A stretch of DNA of 64,000 nt from Larix kaempferi (Eukaryota > Streptophyta > Pinopsida > Pinales > Pinaceae), in contig BSBM01000762.1 in NCBI GenBank assembly GCA_027924585.1, positions 9,954,501-10,018,500 on the forward strand, given 5' to 3'. The notes below the pieces were generated by a model. That model was not told the DNA's origin. It was given only the letters and a program-made list of their open reading frames with translations, and searched no databases. The translations under genes and the position numbers were made by a program. Position 1 is the first letter of the stretch; each line of letters begins with the position of its first letter. Positions 10,140 through 21,700 of the stretch are shown one piece after another.

Positions 10140-13065
10140 TAACCTGAAGGAAGACAAGGTATGGCACTAAAGACACTTGCTTTACTTACGACAATTTGAA
10201 GGGTTTCTGCCTCTTCCAGATCTGAGTCAAAATCAGGTGACCTTGGCAAAAAGGTCATATCTTGGGCTAGGAAGCTCCAAATTAAATTTCGTAAAAAGTG
10301 ACAGGTAGTACACAGTCTGTACTATCTCAGAAAACGTTTTCAGAGGCCGAAGTTGAACCAGTGACACGTGGCACTCTGTACAAGTTCGCCCTCCTGTATT
10401 ATCCCATAAACGGGTCATGTTGCGACACTTGGCATAACTCTCTCTCAGAGAGTCCAATTGAGGTCAGACCTGTCAGGATGGAAAGATAATAGGCCGAGCA
10501 ACCTCAGAAAAGTTTTTAAGAGGCCGAAGTTTAAACAGTGACATGTGGCACGCCGTACAAGTTCGCTCTTCTGTTTTATCCCAAAACAGGTCACGTTGCG
10601 ACATTTGACATAACTCTCTCTCAGAGAATCCAATTGAGGTCAGACCTGTCAATATGGAAAGATAACAGGTCAGGCTATCTCAGAAAACTTTTTCAGACCC
10701 TGTGGATTGAAAAGTTTGGAGTTACACCAGAAACAATCAGGTACATATTTCTGTCAAAACATAATTATTTTTGAGTACCTTCATTCATGGCTTCCGGAAT
10801 TTAAGGCTTTGAAGAAAGTTGGAATTTTTGTAAACGGAGACCACGGCTGAATGCTACTAATCAAAATAGAAATTTAGAGACCAAGATCAGATTTTTTGGT
10901 TGGGCAGAAGGTCGGGCTTGATCAAACCCTAGTTCGGGACTTTGATCAAAAAAAGTGGAAAATTAGGGCTTCTGTAAAAATGGGAATTTTTGAAATCTGT
11001 GACCATGGCTGGAAGCTCCTCAGAAAAATAGAAGCTTAGAGCTTTGGATCAAACATTTTGATTGGGAAGAAGAGTGGGATTCACCAAACCCCAGTTCAGG
11101 GTCACGTCCAGTGAATCCAGAAGTTTCAAAGGCAAAATTGAGGAGTGAAACTTTGCAGTTTTCAAATTTTGAATATATCAGTTTGATCAGCTCATCAAGG
11201 CGCATATTTCTATCCTTTCGGAAGTTTGAAATTCAAAGTTTGAATTTTTGGGGTTTCTCTGACAAACCCATATCCAGCTCCAGGGCCAGTTCTTGCAAAT
11301 CAAGTGGATAGGGTTAATCCTAGAAGAAGATGGATTGGTCACCTGCATAAGTGAAGGAGTTACTGTTTCAGAGGGAGATGAGGCTAAGGCTTTACATAAG
11401 GAGATTACAAGCGATCTCGACAGGTATGACTCATCGAGGTATGTTTTGAGATTTGTTCATGATTAAGTTTATGGTATGTTTGTCTTCATGTTGTTACGGT
11501 TAGTACAATCTTGATTTTAGATTTGTTGTATCACCTTAACAAAATTCTGAATGCATGATAGAAGATATTCATTGGTTAGGGTGTTGACACTTATGATTGT
11601 ACTAATGCATTATGATGTTGCGTGAGGTTGATGTTGTCTACTAACAAGATACAGGTACATCACAAAAGACAAATCAGGCTCCATGACCATGAAAACATGA
11701 AGACAAAGACTCATCCATAATCTTTGTTCTACTTACGAGGTATGTATGACTTTGTTATATTATGCTTAACCTATGAGACATGCAGGTTCTAGCTCAGGAT
11801 CTCTAAATCATTGAAGAGATTGTTTAGGTATGTTGTACATAACCAAGTAGGTATACTAATCCAGGTATGTTTCCCATGAATCTTACCTTGTGTTAGGATC
11901 CCTTATATAAGTATACTTGGAATGATTGGTTATGCTTATTCATAAAGTTAGTAATCAAGGGATTATGCATATTATATCTTTTATCTTGATTGATGATATG
12001 CACGAGTAAAAGAAGACTTCCCTGAAATCTTGAATACTAATGTTTATTAACTATAATCATGACTATACATTTTCAAGATTATTTAGTACTATAATGTTTT
12101 GATAGCATTTAGAATATACTAATGAGTGTATGTTTGTGTATGAGATCATGAGGATGACTCTTGAGCATGCATAGTGGTACAGAATGAATAGAAGTTCAAA
12201 AGACATACAGAAGATCAAGCGGGAGGCAGCCACACAAACATAAAAGATAAGTATTTGAGTTGTTATTTGAAATAGTAATGATATTTCCTGTAATAGGTTG
12301 TATGCATATTTGTATTCCTATAATATATCATGCTGAGTGTAAATATTCATAGAACATTGAACAGTATACTACTAATATGCATATGATTGGTAAGTTGGAC
12401 AAACATTCCATTGTTGCTTGTCTAGAATGAAACCTCTTTGCTGACATGCTGAGAGTTGTGCACACTCTCGATAGTATGTTCTGGTAGAGATGGAAGGCAT
12501 CTAGATAGCCACTGTATGCATACAGGATATGGGAAAGTGTTGTGCCAAAGTATTGGTCAAAATAGTTGCATCACTATGTAAATGATATCTGTATGCATAA
12601 TAGGTTATCATGTCAATATGATTTGATGATTATGAAGTATTACTAATCATGTACTTAATTTTGATTTGTAGGAAAGGTGATGAAGAATGATGGACACCGT
12701 ACAAGTGGTGGATGTTCAAACAAGAAGATTTACAAATCAAACAAAATATAGAAGGCTCATGGCTAGAAGATTCTCTTAGAAAGGGGAAGAGAATCACGAC
12801 AAGATGTTTGCTCCAAGTATGGTGTAATTAAAGAAGAAGTGTGAATCAAGTTCTGTATAGGTACCTAGGATCGATAATAAATTGATAAGCTTAATGATCA
12901 CCATGGGTGATGTGGATCTCAACCTTTGCTACAAGGTTGAATATGATTTCTATACACAAATGACATGGATGCAAGAAGGAACTCACCACAGAGTTCGAAT
13001 GATATTAAGGCTCATATTAGTAGACCCATCTAACGAGAGATGGCACAGATAGATATGCAGAAGAT
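10140..13065 (+). other. Non-coding 5' interior of element C
   Basis: No convincing gag, protease or integrase frame is visible. It holds a tandem duplication (10,315-10,690) and a run of splice-donor-like AGGTATG motifs (11,423-11,870). The rest is AT-rich sequence without recognisable features. Confidence 0.6.
10315..10690 (+). repeat. Tandem duplication of about 184 bp inside element C
   Basis: Two adjacent copies begin CTCAGAAAACG (about 10,315) and CTCAGAAAAG (about 10,500), and both run through CTCTCTCTCAGAGA and TTGAGGTCAGACCTGTCA. A third start, CTCAGAAAACTTTTTCAGA at about 10,677, is cut short. Copies differ at roughly one base in ten. Confidence 0.8.
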
Positions 13066-13069
13066 CATT

Positions 13070-13930
13070 CAATGCAGAAATGAAAATGAAAGATCTCAAA
13101 TTGACGCTTTACTTCCTAGGTCTGGAAGTATGGCAAGGCTCAGAAGGAATATTTCTCAACCAGGGAAAGTATGATGAGAAATATGACTTGAGGTGTTGGA
13201 ATGGCCACTCTTATGGATTCCAACTTGAAGCTGTTAGGGGATAACTCATCAGAGTTAGTGGATATAACTCTGTACAGTCAAATTATTGGGTCATTGATGT
13301 ATCTAACATATACTAGATATATGCTTTGTTGTGAATACCTTGAGTCAGTATCTAGTGGAAACTAGATGTTTTCACCTGATAGTTGCAAAGCATGTGATGA
13401 GGCACCTAAAGGATACGATAGACTTTGATCTGTGCTATCTTGGAGATCATGACTTCAGATGGCTACTCAGATGCTGATTGGGCAGAAAGTGTATCAGACA
13501 AGAAGAACACATCAAGAGGATGTTATTGTCTAGGATTAGCCATGATCTCGTGGTTTAGCTGGAAGCAGTCTAGTGTGGCTCTCAGCACAAGCAAAATATA
13601 TGGCTGTTTGCTCTGCTAGTTGTGAAGAAGTTTGGCTTCAGGATTGTTTGAATTAGAGATAGAACCAACTGTGATCCTATGTGACAAATAGAGTTGTATC
13701 AAGATGACATAGAATCCAGTGTTCCATGATAAGTCAAAGATCATAGGGATCTAACAAGATATGACACAGAAAGGAACTATAAAGTTTGAATTCGTAACAG
13801 GTTACCGATGTACTAACCAAACCTCTACCTCGAGTGAAGAAGTTACCAACATACTAACTAAGCCTCTGTCTCGAGTGAAATTTGAATACTTTTGAGACAA
13901 GCTTGGTGTAACTCAAAAGGACCCTCCTCG
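13070..13930 (+). pseudogene. Copia RT end and RNase H remnant in element C
   Basis: Pieces in different frames match the end of copia pol. An RT segment (about 13,080-13,200) contains a FLGLEVWQGS-like run, followed by a GSLMYL-type stretch. RNase H (13,425-13,619) has GYSDADWA, then SWFSWKQSSVALSTSK. The typical C-terminus (LTKPL, FRDKLG-like) lies near 13,850-13,910. Frameshifts and stops are frequent: the usual Glu of the STAEAEY motif is not readable in frame (SKIYGC instead), and a stop follows. The region is therefore non-functional, although the LTRs around it are nearly identical. Confidence 0.8.
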
Positions 13931-14039
13931 AAAGGGGGAGTAGTATAGTCACTGATGATGAGATTGTCTCATCGAACAACAAGGTCGATGATGAGGTAAC
14001 CTGTTCTCTACACCTAGATACTTAGAAATATTTAGATTT

Positions 14040-15415
14040 AGGACTCGTATACTTAGAATACTTAGTTTTACTTATACATGCTTTTGATGTTATATGTATT
14101 AGTAAGAATACATGCTTTTGATGATAGATGTATTGATGAGAATACATGTGGGGATTGTATCATCCTTTAACACATGTTCTAAAGTGAGCCGTAGACGTAT
14201 GGTCTCCGAAAATGAAGTCCTTAGTGGACAGGTAGGGATTGTATCATCCATGGACTTCGGTCCCTGAATAGATCCGTAGACGTATGGTCTCCGAAAATGA
14301 AGTCCTTAGTGGACAGGTAGGGATTGTATCATCCCTGGACTTCGGTCCCTGAATAGATCCGTAGATGTATGGTCTCCGAAAATGAAGTCCTTAGTGGACA
14401 GGTAGGGGATTGGATCATCCCTGGACTTTAAGTCCTAAAGAGAGCCGTAGAAGTGAGGTCTCCGAGAATGAAGTCCTTAGTGGAAAGTTGAGGGGATTGG
14501 ATCATCCCTGGACTTTCAGTCCTAAAGAGAGCCGTAGACGTGAGGTCTCCGAGAATGAAGTCCTTAGTGGACAGTTGAGGGGATTGGATCATCCCTGGAC
14601 TTTCAGTCCTAAAGAGAGCCGTAGACGTGAGGTCTCCGAGAATGAAGTCCTTAGTGGACAGTTGAGCGGATTGGATCATCCCTGGACTTTCAGTCCTAAA
14701 GAGAGCCGTAGACGTGAGGTCTCCGAGAATGAAGTCCTTAGTGGACAGTTGAGGGGATTGTATCATCCCCGGACTTAGGTCCCTGAATTTATCCGTAGAC
14801 GTGAGGTCTCCGAGAAGTGGGGATTGTATCATCCCCGGACTTAGGTCCCTGAATTGATCCGTAGACGTGAGGTCTCCGAGAAGTGGGGATTGTATCATCC
14901 CCGGACTTAGGTCCCTGAATTGATCCGTAGACGTGAGGTCTCCGAGAAGTGGGGATTGTATCATCCCCGGACTTAGGTCCCTGAATTGATCCGTAGACGT
15001 GAGGTCTCCGAGAAGTGGGGATTGTATCATCCCCGGACTTAGGTCCCTGAATTGATCCGTAGACGTGAGGTCTCCGAGAAGTGGGGATTGTATCATCCCC
15101 GGACTGTGGTCCCTGAATTGATCCGTAGACGTATGGTCTCCGAGAAGTGGGGATTGTATCATCCCCGGACTTAGGTCCCTGAATTGATCCATAGACATGA
15201 GGTCTCCGAGAAGTGGGGATTGTATCATCCCCGGACTTAGGTCCCTGAATTGATCCGTAGACGTGAGGTCTCCGAGAAGTGGGGATTGTATCATCCCCGG
15301 ACTGCGGTCCCTGAATTGATCCATAGACGTATGGTCTCCGAGAAGTGGGGATTGTATCATCCCCGGACTTCGGTCCCTGAATTGATCCGTAGACGTATGG
15401 TCTCCGAGAAAGTGA
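14040..15415 (+). repeat. 66-bp and ~95-bp tandem array in element C
   Basis: About a dozen units of 66 bp run from 14,755 to 15,410, each with GGGGATTGTATCATCCCC, GGACTTAGGTCC and GATCCGTAGACGTGAGGTC. Upstream (about 14,190-14,755) is a longer variant of about 95 bp carrying an extra GAATGAAGTCCTTAGTGGAC block. Several blocks are short palindromes (GGGGAT...ATCCCC, GGAC...GTCC), so each unit could fold as hairpins. Because 66 is a multiple of three, long open frames arise on the minus strand; these are artefacts. Confidence 0.9.
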
Positions 15416-15700
15416 TTTTTGATGTGGTTACTTGTATCGGTAGGATACATGTATTGATGATGTGGTTACTTGTATCGGTAGGATACTTGTATTGATGATG
15501 TGGTTACTTGTATCGGTAGGATACTTGTATTGATGATGTGGTTACTTGTATCGGTATGGATACTTGTATTGATGATGTGGTTACTTGTATCGGTAGGATA
15601 CATGTATTGATGACATGATTACTTGTATCAGTATGGATACTTGTATTGATGATATGTATACTTGTACTAATGATGTGGATACTTGTATTGTTATGGATAC
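15416..15700 (+). repeat. 38-bp tandem array in element C
   Basis: About seven units contain GGTTACTTGTATCGGTAGG followed by ATACTTGTATTGATGATGT. The last units are more divergent, with ATATGTATACTTGTACTAAT. Confidence 0.85.
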
Positions 15701-16075
15701 CTGTGTTGATGACGATGCTGACGATCGTGTGATGACGATACTGATGATCGTGTGATGACGATGCTGATGATCGTGTGATGACGATGCTGATGATCGTGAG
15801 ATGACGATGCTGATGATCATGTGATGACGATGCTGATGATCGTGTGATGACGATGCTGATGATCGTGAGATGACGATGCTGATGATCATGTGATGACGAT
15901 GCCGATGATCGTGTGATGACGATGCTGATGATCGTGAGATGACGATGCTGATGATCGTGTTATGACGATGCTGATGATCGTGTGATGACGATGCTGATGA
16001 TCGTGTGATGACGATGCTGATGATCGTGTGATGACGATGCTAATGATTGTGAGATGATGATACTGATGATCGTGA
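15701..16075 (+). repeat. 23-bp tandem array in element C
   Basis: About 15 units of the type GATGACGATGCTGATGATCG plus TGT or TGA. The 23-bp period shifts frame each unit and gives a 23-residue periodic translation (His/Asp/Gln and Ser/Ile-rich), which is an artefact. Confidence 0.88.
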
Positions 16076-16269
16076 GGATCCAGATGTTGATGTTGTTGTA
16101 GTTGTTCGAGTGCTGCAGAAGATAAAGACTCAATACTCAAGATGTTGATGTTCCAGTAACTGCTTGAGTTACTGATGATGTTGAGAAAGCTTCCAATGAT
16201 TTATAGATGTATCATGTATGATGTTGATGACTCCTTGCTCGTGCAGATACTGTTATAATATCCTTCTCG

Positions 16270-16280
16270 TTAAGGGGGAG
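16270..16280 (+). promoter_or_regulatory. Polypurine tract of element C
   Basis: TTAAGGGGGAG directly precedes the 3' LTR and is the expected primer for plus-strand DNA synthesis. Confidence 0.85.
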
Positions 16281-16832
16281 TGCTGAAATATTGTAACTTC
16301 AAAGAATATTATATTTGTATATTATTTATTCCGGAGATGTTCCATACCTTCGATGTGATTATACTATAAATCCGGAGATGTTTATTCCTCCGAGTTGGGT
16401 GTGGTAACTAGGGTTATTAGACCCACCATGTGGGGGTCGGCCCAGTTAGTTATAATGGGGTATTTAACCTAATGGTTAAATACGAGCCTACATGTACTTG
16501 TGTAAAATACATATCAGAGTAGTGTATAAATAGAGGAGGTGTGTTCCTCATTTGATACACTCACACACTTGAGGATAGCGCACTTGTGGAGGAGAGGTCT
16601 GCTATTGTGGAGGAGGATATCATGTCTCAGGGTTTCATCTTTGTATATTGCTGGTCATCTATATTGAGGAAGCTTTGCTGGGTTTTCTACCCCATGATGG
16701 TTTCCCAGGATAAATCTCTGTCTCTTGTGTTTATGCTGTGCTTGTTGTTTCTTCAGTGATCCTGTATATGCTATTATTGTGAAATGGAATGTAATGCTGC
16801 TATTTTCTATCTTAGCATATTGAATTTTAATA
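16281..16832 (+). repeat. 3' LTR of element C
   Basis: Begins TGCTGAAATATTG and ends AATTTTAATA, where the 5' LTR has ACA. Followed by the CCTTC target duplication at 16,833-16,837. Confidence 0.92.
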
Positions 16833-16837
16833 CCTTC

Positions 16838-17826
16838 TTGGCTTCCTCAAAATTTTCTGTCAGGGTAGGTTTTTTTCTTCTTTTGATGAACATTGCAAGT
16901 GGGTATTTAAGAGTTGTTGTGTAATATTCTACTAAGCATTCCTCAGTGGGCTTCGTTGTGTCATTGAAATTATTTAGCAATGTTGTGAATCTTTGGTTAA
17001 ACTCTTGAACTTTCTCATTCTTTTCCATTCTCGTAGACAATAATTCTTTCATGAGAGTAGTTATAGTTTTCTGATTTCAATATTTTTTAAGAAAGCATTT
17101 CTCAAAATCTTCCCAACATGTTATCGAACCAGCTTGTAAACTAAAGTACCAGAAATATACTTTAGGCTCGAAAGTATAAGGAAAAAGACAATAGACCATG
17201 TCCTTGTGCTCTACATTTAAAAGATTTAAAGCCAAGTAAAAGCTTTTGAGGTGATCTTCAGCAAAAACTCCCTTGCTAGGGTCATGCTAAAGCAGAACCT
17301 TTTATGGGTTCTTGGGAAAATCATGGAATGGTCCGACTACATTCAATGCCCCTCTGGCTCTCCATGCGGGTACGACCATGACTCTCGGGGGAGAGCGCAG
17401 TGGTGAGTGCAGTGGTGAGTTAACAGGAGTATCTCTTGGAGGTTGATCCTTTGGGCCTATAGGGGTCTCTGGCCTAACTTCATCAAAAGGTTCAGTGATC
17501 TCTTCTAGAGATAAATCTAACAATTCTTCTAGACTTTGAACAAGGATAGAATCTCTTGTGCACTGAGGATTTTTTCGAGGTGCTTTGGTTCTAGGTAATA
17601 AAGGAACTGTGGTTAATCCTCCAATACTTCTCACGTATGAGAAGGTATGTCTCCTGGATTGATTTACCTCTTCAAAAGGGACTTCATACACCACTTCTGA
17701 CTCTTCTATTCTAGAATTGGGATCTTCTTGATTTCTGGATCCCAGATCTAGAAATTCTGGAAAGACTGTTGTGGATGGTTTTTCAGTGGAAATTTTGCTA
17801 ACAAAAGAATCCTTTCCGCTAGCCAT
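16838..17826 (-). pseudogene. Gag N-terminal part, element A copy 1
   Basis: Starts at the ATG (MASGKDSF) directly after the primer site, as in copy 2. Residues 1-174 form a proline-rich leader. After a stop comes the Retrotrans_gag-like core (YFWYFSLQ, SITCWEDFEKCFLK), then the 16,807-17,052 piece with KELLSTRMEKNEKVQEF and EECLVEYYTTTL. The core ends at 16,838, where element C is inserted; gag resumes at 9,570. Stops at about 17,300, 17,290 and 17,085 show it is dead. Confidence 0.75.
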
Positions 17827-17835
17827 GCACTAATG

Positions 17836-17853
17836 GCCCTCCTTCTAGAGCCA
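17836..17853 (-). promoter_or_regulatory. Putative primer binding site, element A copy 1
   Basis: On the minus strand the sequence reads TGGCTCTAGAAGGAGGGC, five bases after the putative LTR end. Copy 2 has TGGCGCTAGAAGGGGGGC at the same place. A TGGCGC start resembles primer sites of many Tat and Athila elements; the exact tRNA was not identified. Confidence 0.5.
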
Positions 17854-17858
17854 AAAAC

Positions 17859-18593
17859 TATTGATGCCTCTAAAATCGATGCATCAATCAGTAAGGGATT
17901 CTCCCCAGTAAGCAATCCTAATTAGATCGCTCACTGTTTGGTGTGGGGAATCCATCTGGTTAACGGTTCTAACTACCGTGGGTTTTAAAGGTTTGTTTGT
18001 CTTATCGGTTGTGGCCTGATCCATCAGTTATGATTTTGTATTTAAAATGATATGCAAGTGACCTATGTTAAATGCATGTGGGAAAAAAAAGCTATGCTAA
18101 CCTAACTTTAATCTAAATTACCTAGCCTTATAAGGAGCAAATTTAAAGAATGGGCAATGAACTAGAAAATACACCCACTAATTCCACAGATAGTTGTTAA
18201 ATTGAAAGGAGCATTTGCAGCAGAAAAATAAAGATTATCTAAGATAACTCAGATTACAATAAACATTCAATTACCCATTTAGCACAAAAAATTTCATAAG
18301 AATATGAAACCATCCACAGCAAAGAATAAATTCATAAAAGCCAGGAAAGATCTCACAGGAAATTTATAAAAATTTTGCAGAAATAGTTCAGCAGCTTAAT
18401 CAACAAGATTCCATGTAAATAACGTGATAGCTCTCATAGCCCAAAATGATTTCCATTGATGTAGCAGAAATAGTTCCTTTACAAAATAACAAAGAGTTTC
18501 ACCTGCCAAAAGTCCTTCTCTCTTCTTCTTATCAACTATATATAGCCTTACAAAATATGTCTAGAGCTGACACCTATTCCCTAACCATTTACA
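17859..18593 (-). repeat. LTR shared by element A copies 1 and 2
   Basis: Putative LTR of 735 bp, from TGTAAATGG after a TTGGGGAA purine stretch to a CAATA end just before the primer site. It aligns with 31,297-31,957. A palindromic TATA box CTATATATAG lies at 18,536-18,545, only about 50 bases from the start, which would make U3 unusually short; the true start could be further upstream. On the left is gag of copy 1, on the right is the aORF of copy 2, so one LTR serves two units. Confidence 0.55.
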
Positions 18594-18742
18594 TTCCCCA
18601 ATTTGTCTTGTAGTGCTGAATCTTACATAAGGGAAGTATATAAAATATTTTGCAATATCGGGAGTTAAATATTACAAAACATTAATATTCCAAAGGTATA
18701 TGCAACAAATAAATGCTCATGAGGTATACTGGTTGCTGGAAG
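18594..18742 (-). other. Short AT-rich region between aORF stop and LTR, copy 2
   Basis: No gene. It ends in the purine stretch AAATTGGGGAA, the likely polypurine tract. The same region is present at 31,958-32,106. Confidence 0.5.
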
Positions 18743-21700
18743 CTATCCCTGAGTCTGCTCCCCTGGGGCCTGAGGTGCTGCTGCATTTTCTTCTTGCACT
18801 ACTACAATAGTCGGGCCACTCTCTGATGTGGTAGCTTGGCTGGCTGCTAACACTTTCTCCACCTCTTCTATATGAATTCCCCAATGATTTGTGTCCCTTA
18901 TGATGTTTGTTCCAATCAGGGGACTCATATATCTGAGAGATATCTTTTGCTTGACCATCTCTTCTTCTAAGGTGTTACTTCAGCTGCAGTGATCTGGAGG
19001 CTTTCCTCCATGCTATGTTGATGAACAATAGCTTGGATGATAAATTGGCGTAGATCTTCTGCTGTCAATGTGTCCAGCCTCTGTACACATTCACTTTCTG
19101 CTTGGACCTCTATACTTAGATTAGATAAATACTGAGCCTTATCCGGTAAGTATTCTATCTTTTGAGGCATGGCTATTTTGCAGTTTTCCTATGTGGTCTG
19201 GATTTAGGATTATATAGTCTTGCACTATTAATAAGTTTCTGAAGTTAAGGAGGCCAATTTTACTCTGCAAAGTTTAGAATACTCCAGGGTGCGTATATCT
19301 GCCTTGTAATCAACAACATAATTAAGGGGAAGGGTTGCTGGGAACCCTGACTTTCCTTCTCTCCATTCGATATGCCTTCTAATCTCCCTATTGATGCGTG
19401 AGTGTTTCCTCCTCATCCTAGTGGGTTCAACATTACTTCCTTGACTTTGGCCATGACTATTTTTAGTCTGTATATCTCTTCTGCTATGACTTCTTTGACT
19501 CCATAGGTCTTTTTTAGGATTCCACAAGCCTACTCATGGAAGGGTCTGATATCTCCCATTTTGTTGTTTACTAACTCCAATTGTTTCTCCAGTGAGTCAT
19601 TCTCTCCTTGCAATTTTTCAATGCTCTCTTTCAGGTCATCTAACTCCTAAAGGTTTTCCAATTTATCCGATTTGAGCTTCAAATTCTTCCCTTTAAGCTC
19701 TGCATTTTCATCTTCTAATGTCCTCACCTATATTGACAGAGATCTTTCATCTGCCTCTAATCGTTGGAGTGCTCTTTTTAAATCTTCATTTTGAGATGTG
19801 AGAGCATCATTCTTCTCAATCATCAGATTTGTGTAGTTCTGCTCCTTGACTAAAGCTTCCTGGAGTTGGTGCACCTTCCCCTTTTATTCATCCAACTTAT
19901 CTCCCAAGATATTAACATTATCTGCAGTTGTTGTAACAGCGGCTATAGAGATAGATGCCAGGAGTCTAGCAGCTTCTTCTATGTTCTGCATGACCGTAGT
20001 CTCATGTGTGGTGACAATGTCAGGCCGAAACGGTCTTTTCAGTTTGGAACCTGCTTCCTTGACAATAGTCTTCCTCTTCTTGTTGTAAGCAAAATTTACC
20101 CAATTGGAAACTGTGTTTCCTTTATAAGGTGTGTACGGGACAATGGGTAGATCCCTTATGGGAGAGTCCATATACAAGTTTTACAGGCCTGGGATTTTGG
20201 GGTCAATCTCTTCTTGGGATTTCCTTTCTTCCTCTTCCTTCCTCTTTGCCTCTTCCTCTTGCTCCTTCTTTCTTTTGTTCTCTTCTTCCTGCTTAGCATT
20301 AGTTTTTAGCCTAATTCTTTCTTCCTCTCCTTTTCTCTTTGCCTCAACTTCAGCTTTGGCTGCTTGGATCTTCAAATTTTCTTCTTCTCTTAATTTATCT
20401 TCTTGGATATTCTTTGCGTGTTCCAAAAGCTTCAGCTCTTCTTTAGAGGGAGCCTGGAAGCTTGAGCTAGCTCCTCCTTTGCTTACCTGAAAAATCTGTA
20501 GCTCAACCATATTGTTGATTCCCATATATGGTTCTTCTTGAGGATCTTAAAAATTGGCATATTCACACGGAGTAGAGTGCTCTTAGCAATGCTGCGCAAC
20601 TTTGCCTTGTCGATCGTTCCTGTGGAAAATCCTTTCTCCAAAGTGGAAGCTCTTCAATTTTGCAACAAACTCCTTTACAATCGTGATTCCTGCGAACTTG
20701 TAGGAGCCAACATAAAATGGTAAGGGGGGAAAGGTGGCTTTTTTGGCCTTGTACAAGGTGTTACCCATTCCATCAATGAAGACCTGACCATTTCCTTATG
20801 GACTATGTAATCCGTAGCATACTTCAGAAGAATATATGGTGCTTTAGAACCTCCATACATTCTTATGTAAGTACCTTCCGGAGAGAAATAGAAATTGCCA
20901 TACTTTTCCAAGGCTTCCATGGCGTTCTCCAATAGACAATTTGGTTCTTCATGGAATATCATTTCATAATGAGGCATGATGAACTCCTCGCAGATGAGTT
21001 TTTAGTCCCTCTTGTAATTCTATGCCCAAAAGATTTTATAGGCAAGGAATACTGGACCTTCTGCCAAACTCCACATGCATCCCAATTTGGGAAAAATACA
21101 CTTTGCTGTAATACAATCTATGAGATATGAAGCCATATAGAATTCTGCCTTTCTTTCCTCTAGCACTTCTTTAGCCATTGTTATTGCTGATGTCACGCTG
21201 TCTAAGAGAATGTCAGCTCAATTGAAGATCGTCCCTTTGAACGCAACATAATGGATGATCGGGACCCATTGTAGCCTAAACATTGTCCCGTCAGGCCTCC
21301 TGAAGATTTTGCTTAGCATGAGAGCGATCAGTTTGAAGGGAGGACTCAGATTTTGAACTTCATATTCCTCACTGTCCTTTTTCCTGATTTGCTTTCCCGT
21401 AATTAACATCCTTGTCACCATGTCTAGATTATCCATATGGATTTCCTCCAACAATGCATCATCCAGCCTATGTTGTGCTTTGGGCAGCCTATAGGCTGTT
21501 GAGATATAGGACTGGTGAAATGAATCGAAGGCATTCTCGGCACTATCTTCCACAACTCTAGTTATGGTATTGTCATGCTGTAGGACCCACCCGATTACCT
21601 CTGAGCATAGGAAGATTTCTGGACGTGTGGCTGCTTTGGATATACATGAATTCCTAATGTTTTGATATAGACATTCTTCTTTAAGGAGAGATTTAGGGAA

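Larger units (their letters stand above)
9576..16832 (+). mobile_element. Element C: young non-autonomous Ty1/copia element
   Basis: Two 552-bp LTRs with about four differences by eye flank a 6.15-kb interior. An initiator-Met tRNA primer site abuts the 5' LTR, and a TTAAGGGGGAG purine tract abuts the 3' LTR. A 5-bp duplication CCTTC flanks the whole. The only recognisable coding sequence is a broken RT end and RNase H of copia type at about 13,070-13,930; I found no gag, protease or integrase. Near-identical LTRs mean a recent insertion, yet the coding remnant is decayed, so it was most likely moved by proteins of an intact relative. About 2 kb before the 3' LTR is made of tandem arrays. Confidence 0.9.
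1..18593 (-). mobile_element. Element A copy 1: Tat-like Ty3/gypsy retrotransposon, interrupted by element C
   Basis: A leftward gypsy element. Order on the minus strand is LTR (17,859-18,593), primer site, gag (broken at 16,838/9,575 by a copia insertion), protease, archaeal-type RNase H, RT, RNase H, integrase, spacer and a 3' aORF that runs off the left window edge. An RNase H of this second type together with a 3' additional ORF is the established hallmark of plant Tat elements; the lineage call is inference from that. The copy is dead: it has stops and frameshifts in every gene, an integrase catalytic Asp changed to Tyr and a deletion at the end of integrase. It shares its LTR with copy 2 on the right, so the two form part of a tandem array. 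Confidence 0.8.

Noticed and set aside
14755-15410. Regularly spaced palindromic repeats resembling a CRISPR array
   Set aside because: Units are contiguous 66-mers without unique spacers, in a plant retrotransposon; no cas genes.
14428-15450. A 340-residue open frame on the minus strand with a 22-residue repeat
   Set aside because: It arises from the 66-bp tandem array, whose length is a multiple of three; the other strand is open as well, and no start context or homology is seen.
15581-16140. His/Ser-rich repetitive frames resembling a metal-binding protein
   Set aside because: Produced by the 23-bp array read through all three frames; periodic only because of the DNA repeat.
20131-20490. 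Plus-strand hydrophobic Ser/Leu/Phe-rich frame (also 1,334-1,549) that looks like a secreted or membrane protein
   Set aside because: It is the antisense of the Glu/Lys-rich coiled coil of the aORF; antisense of such codons always gives Phe, Leu and Ser.
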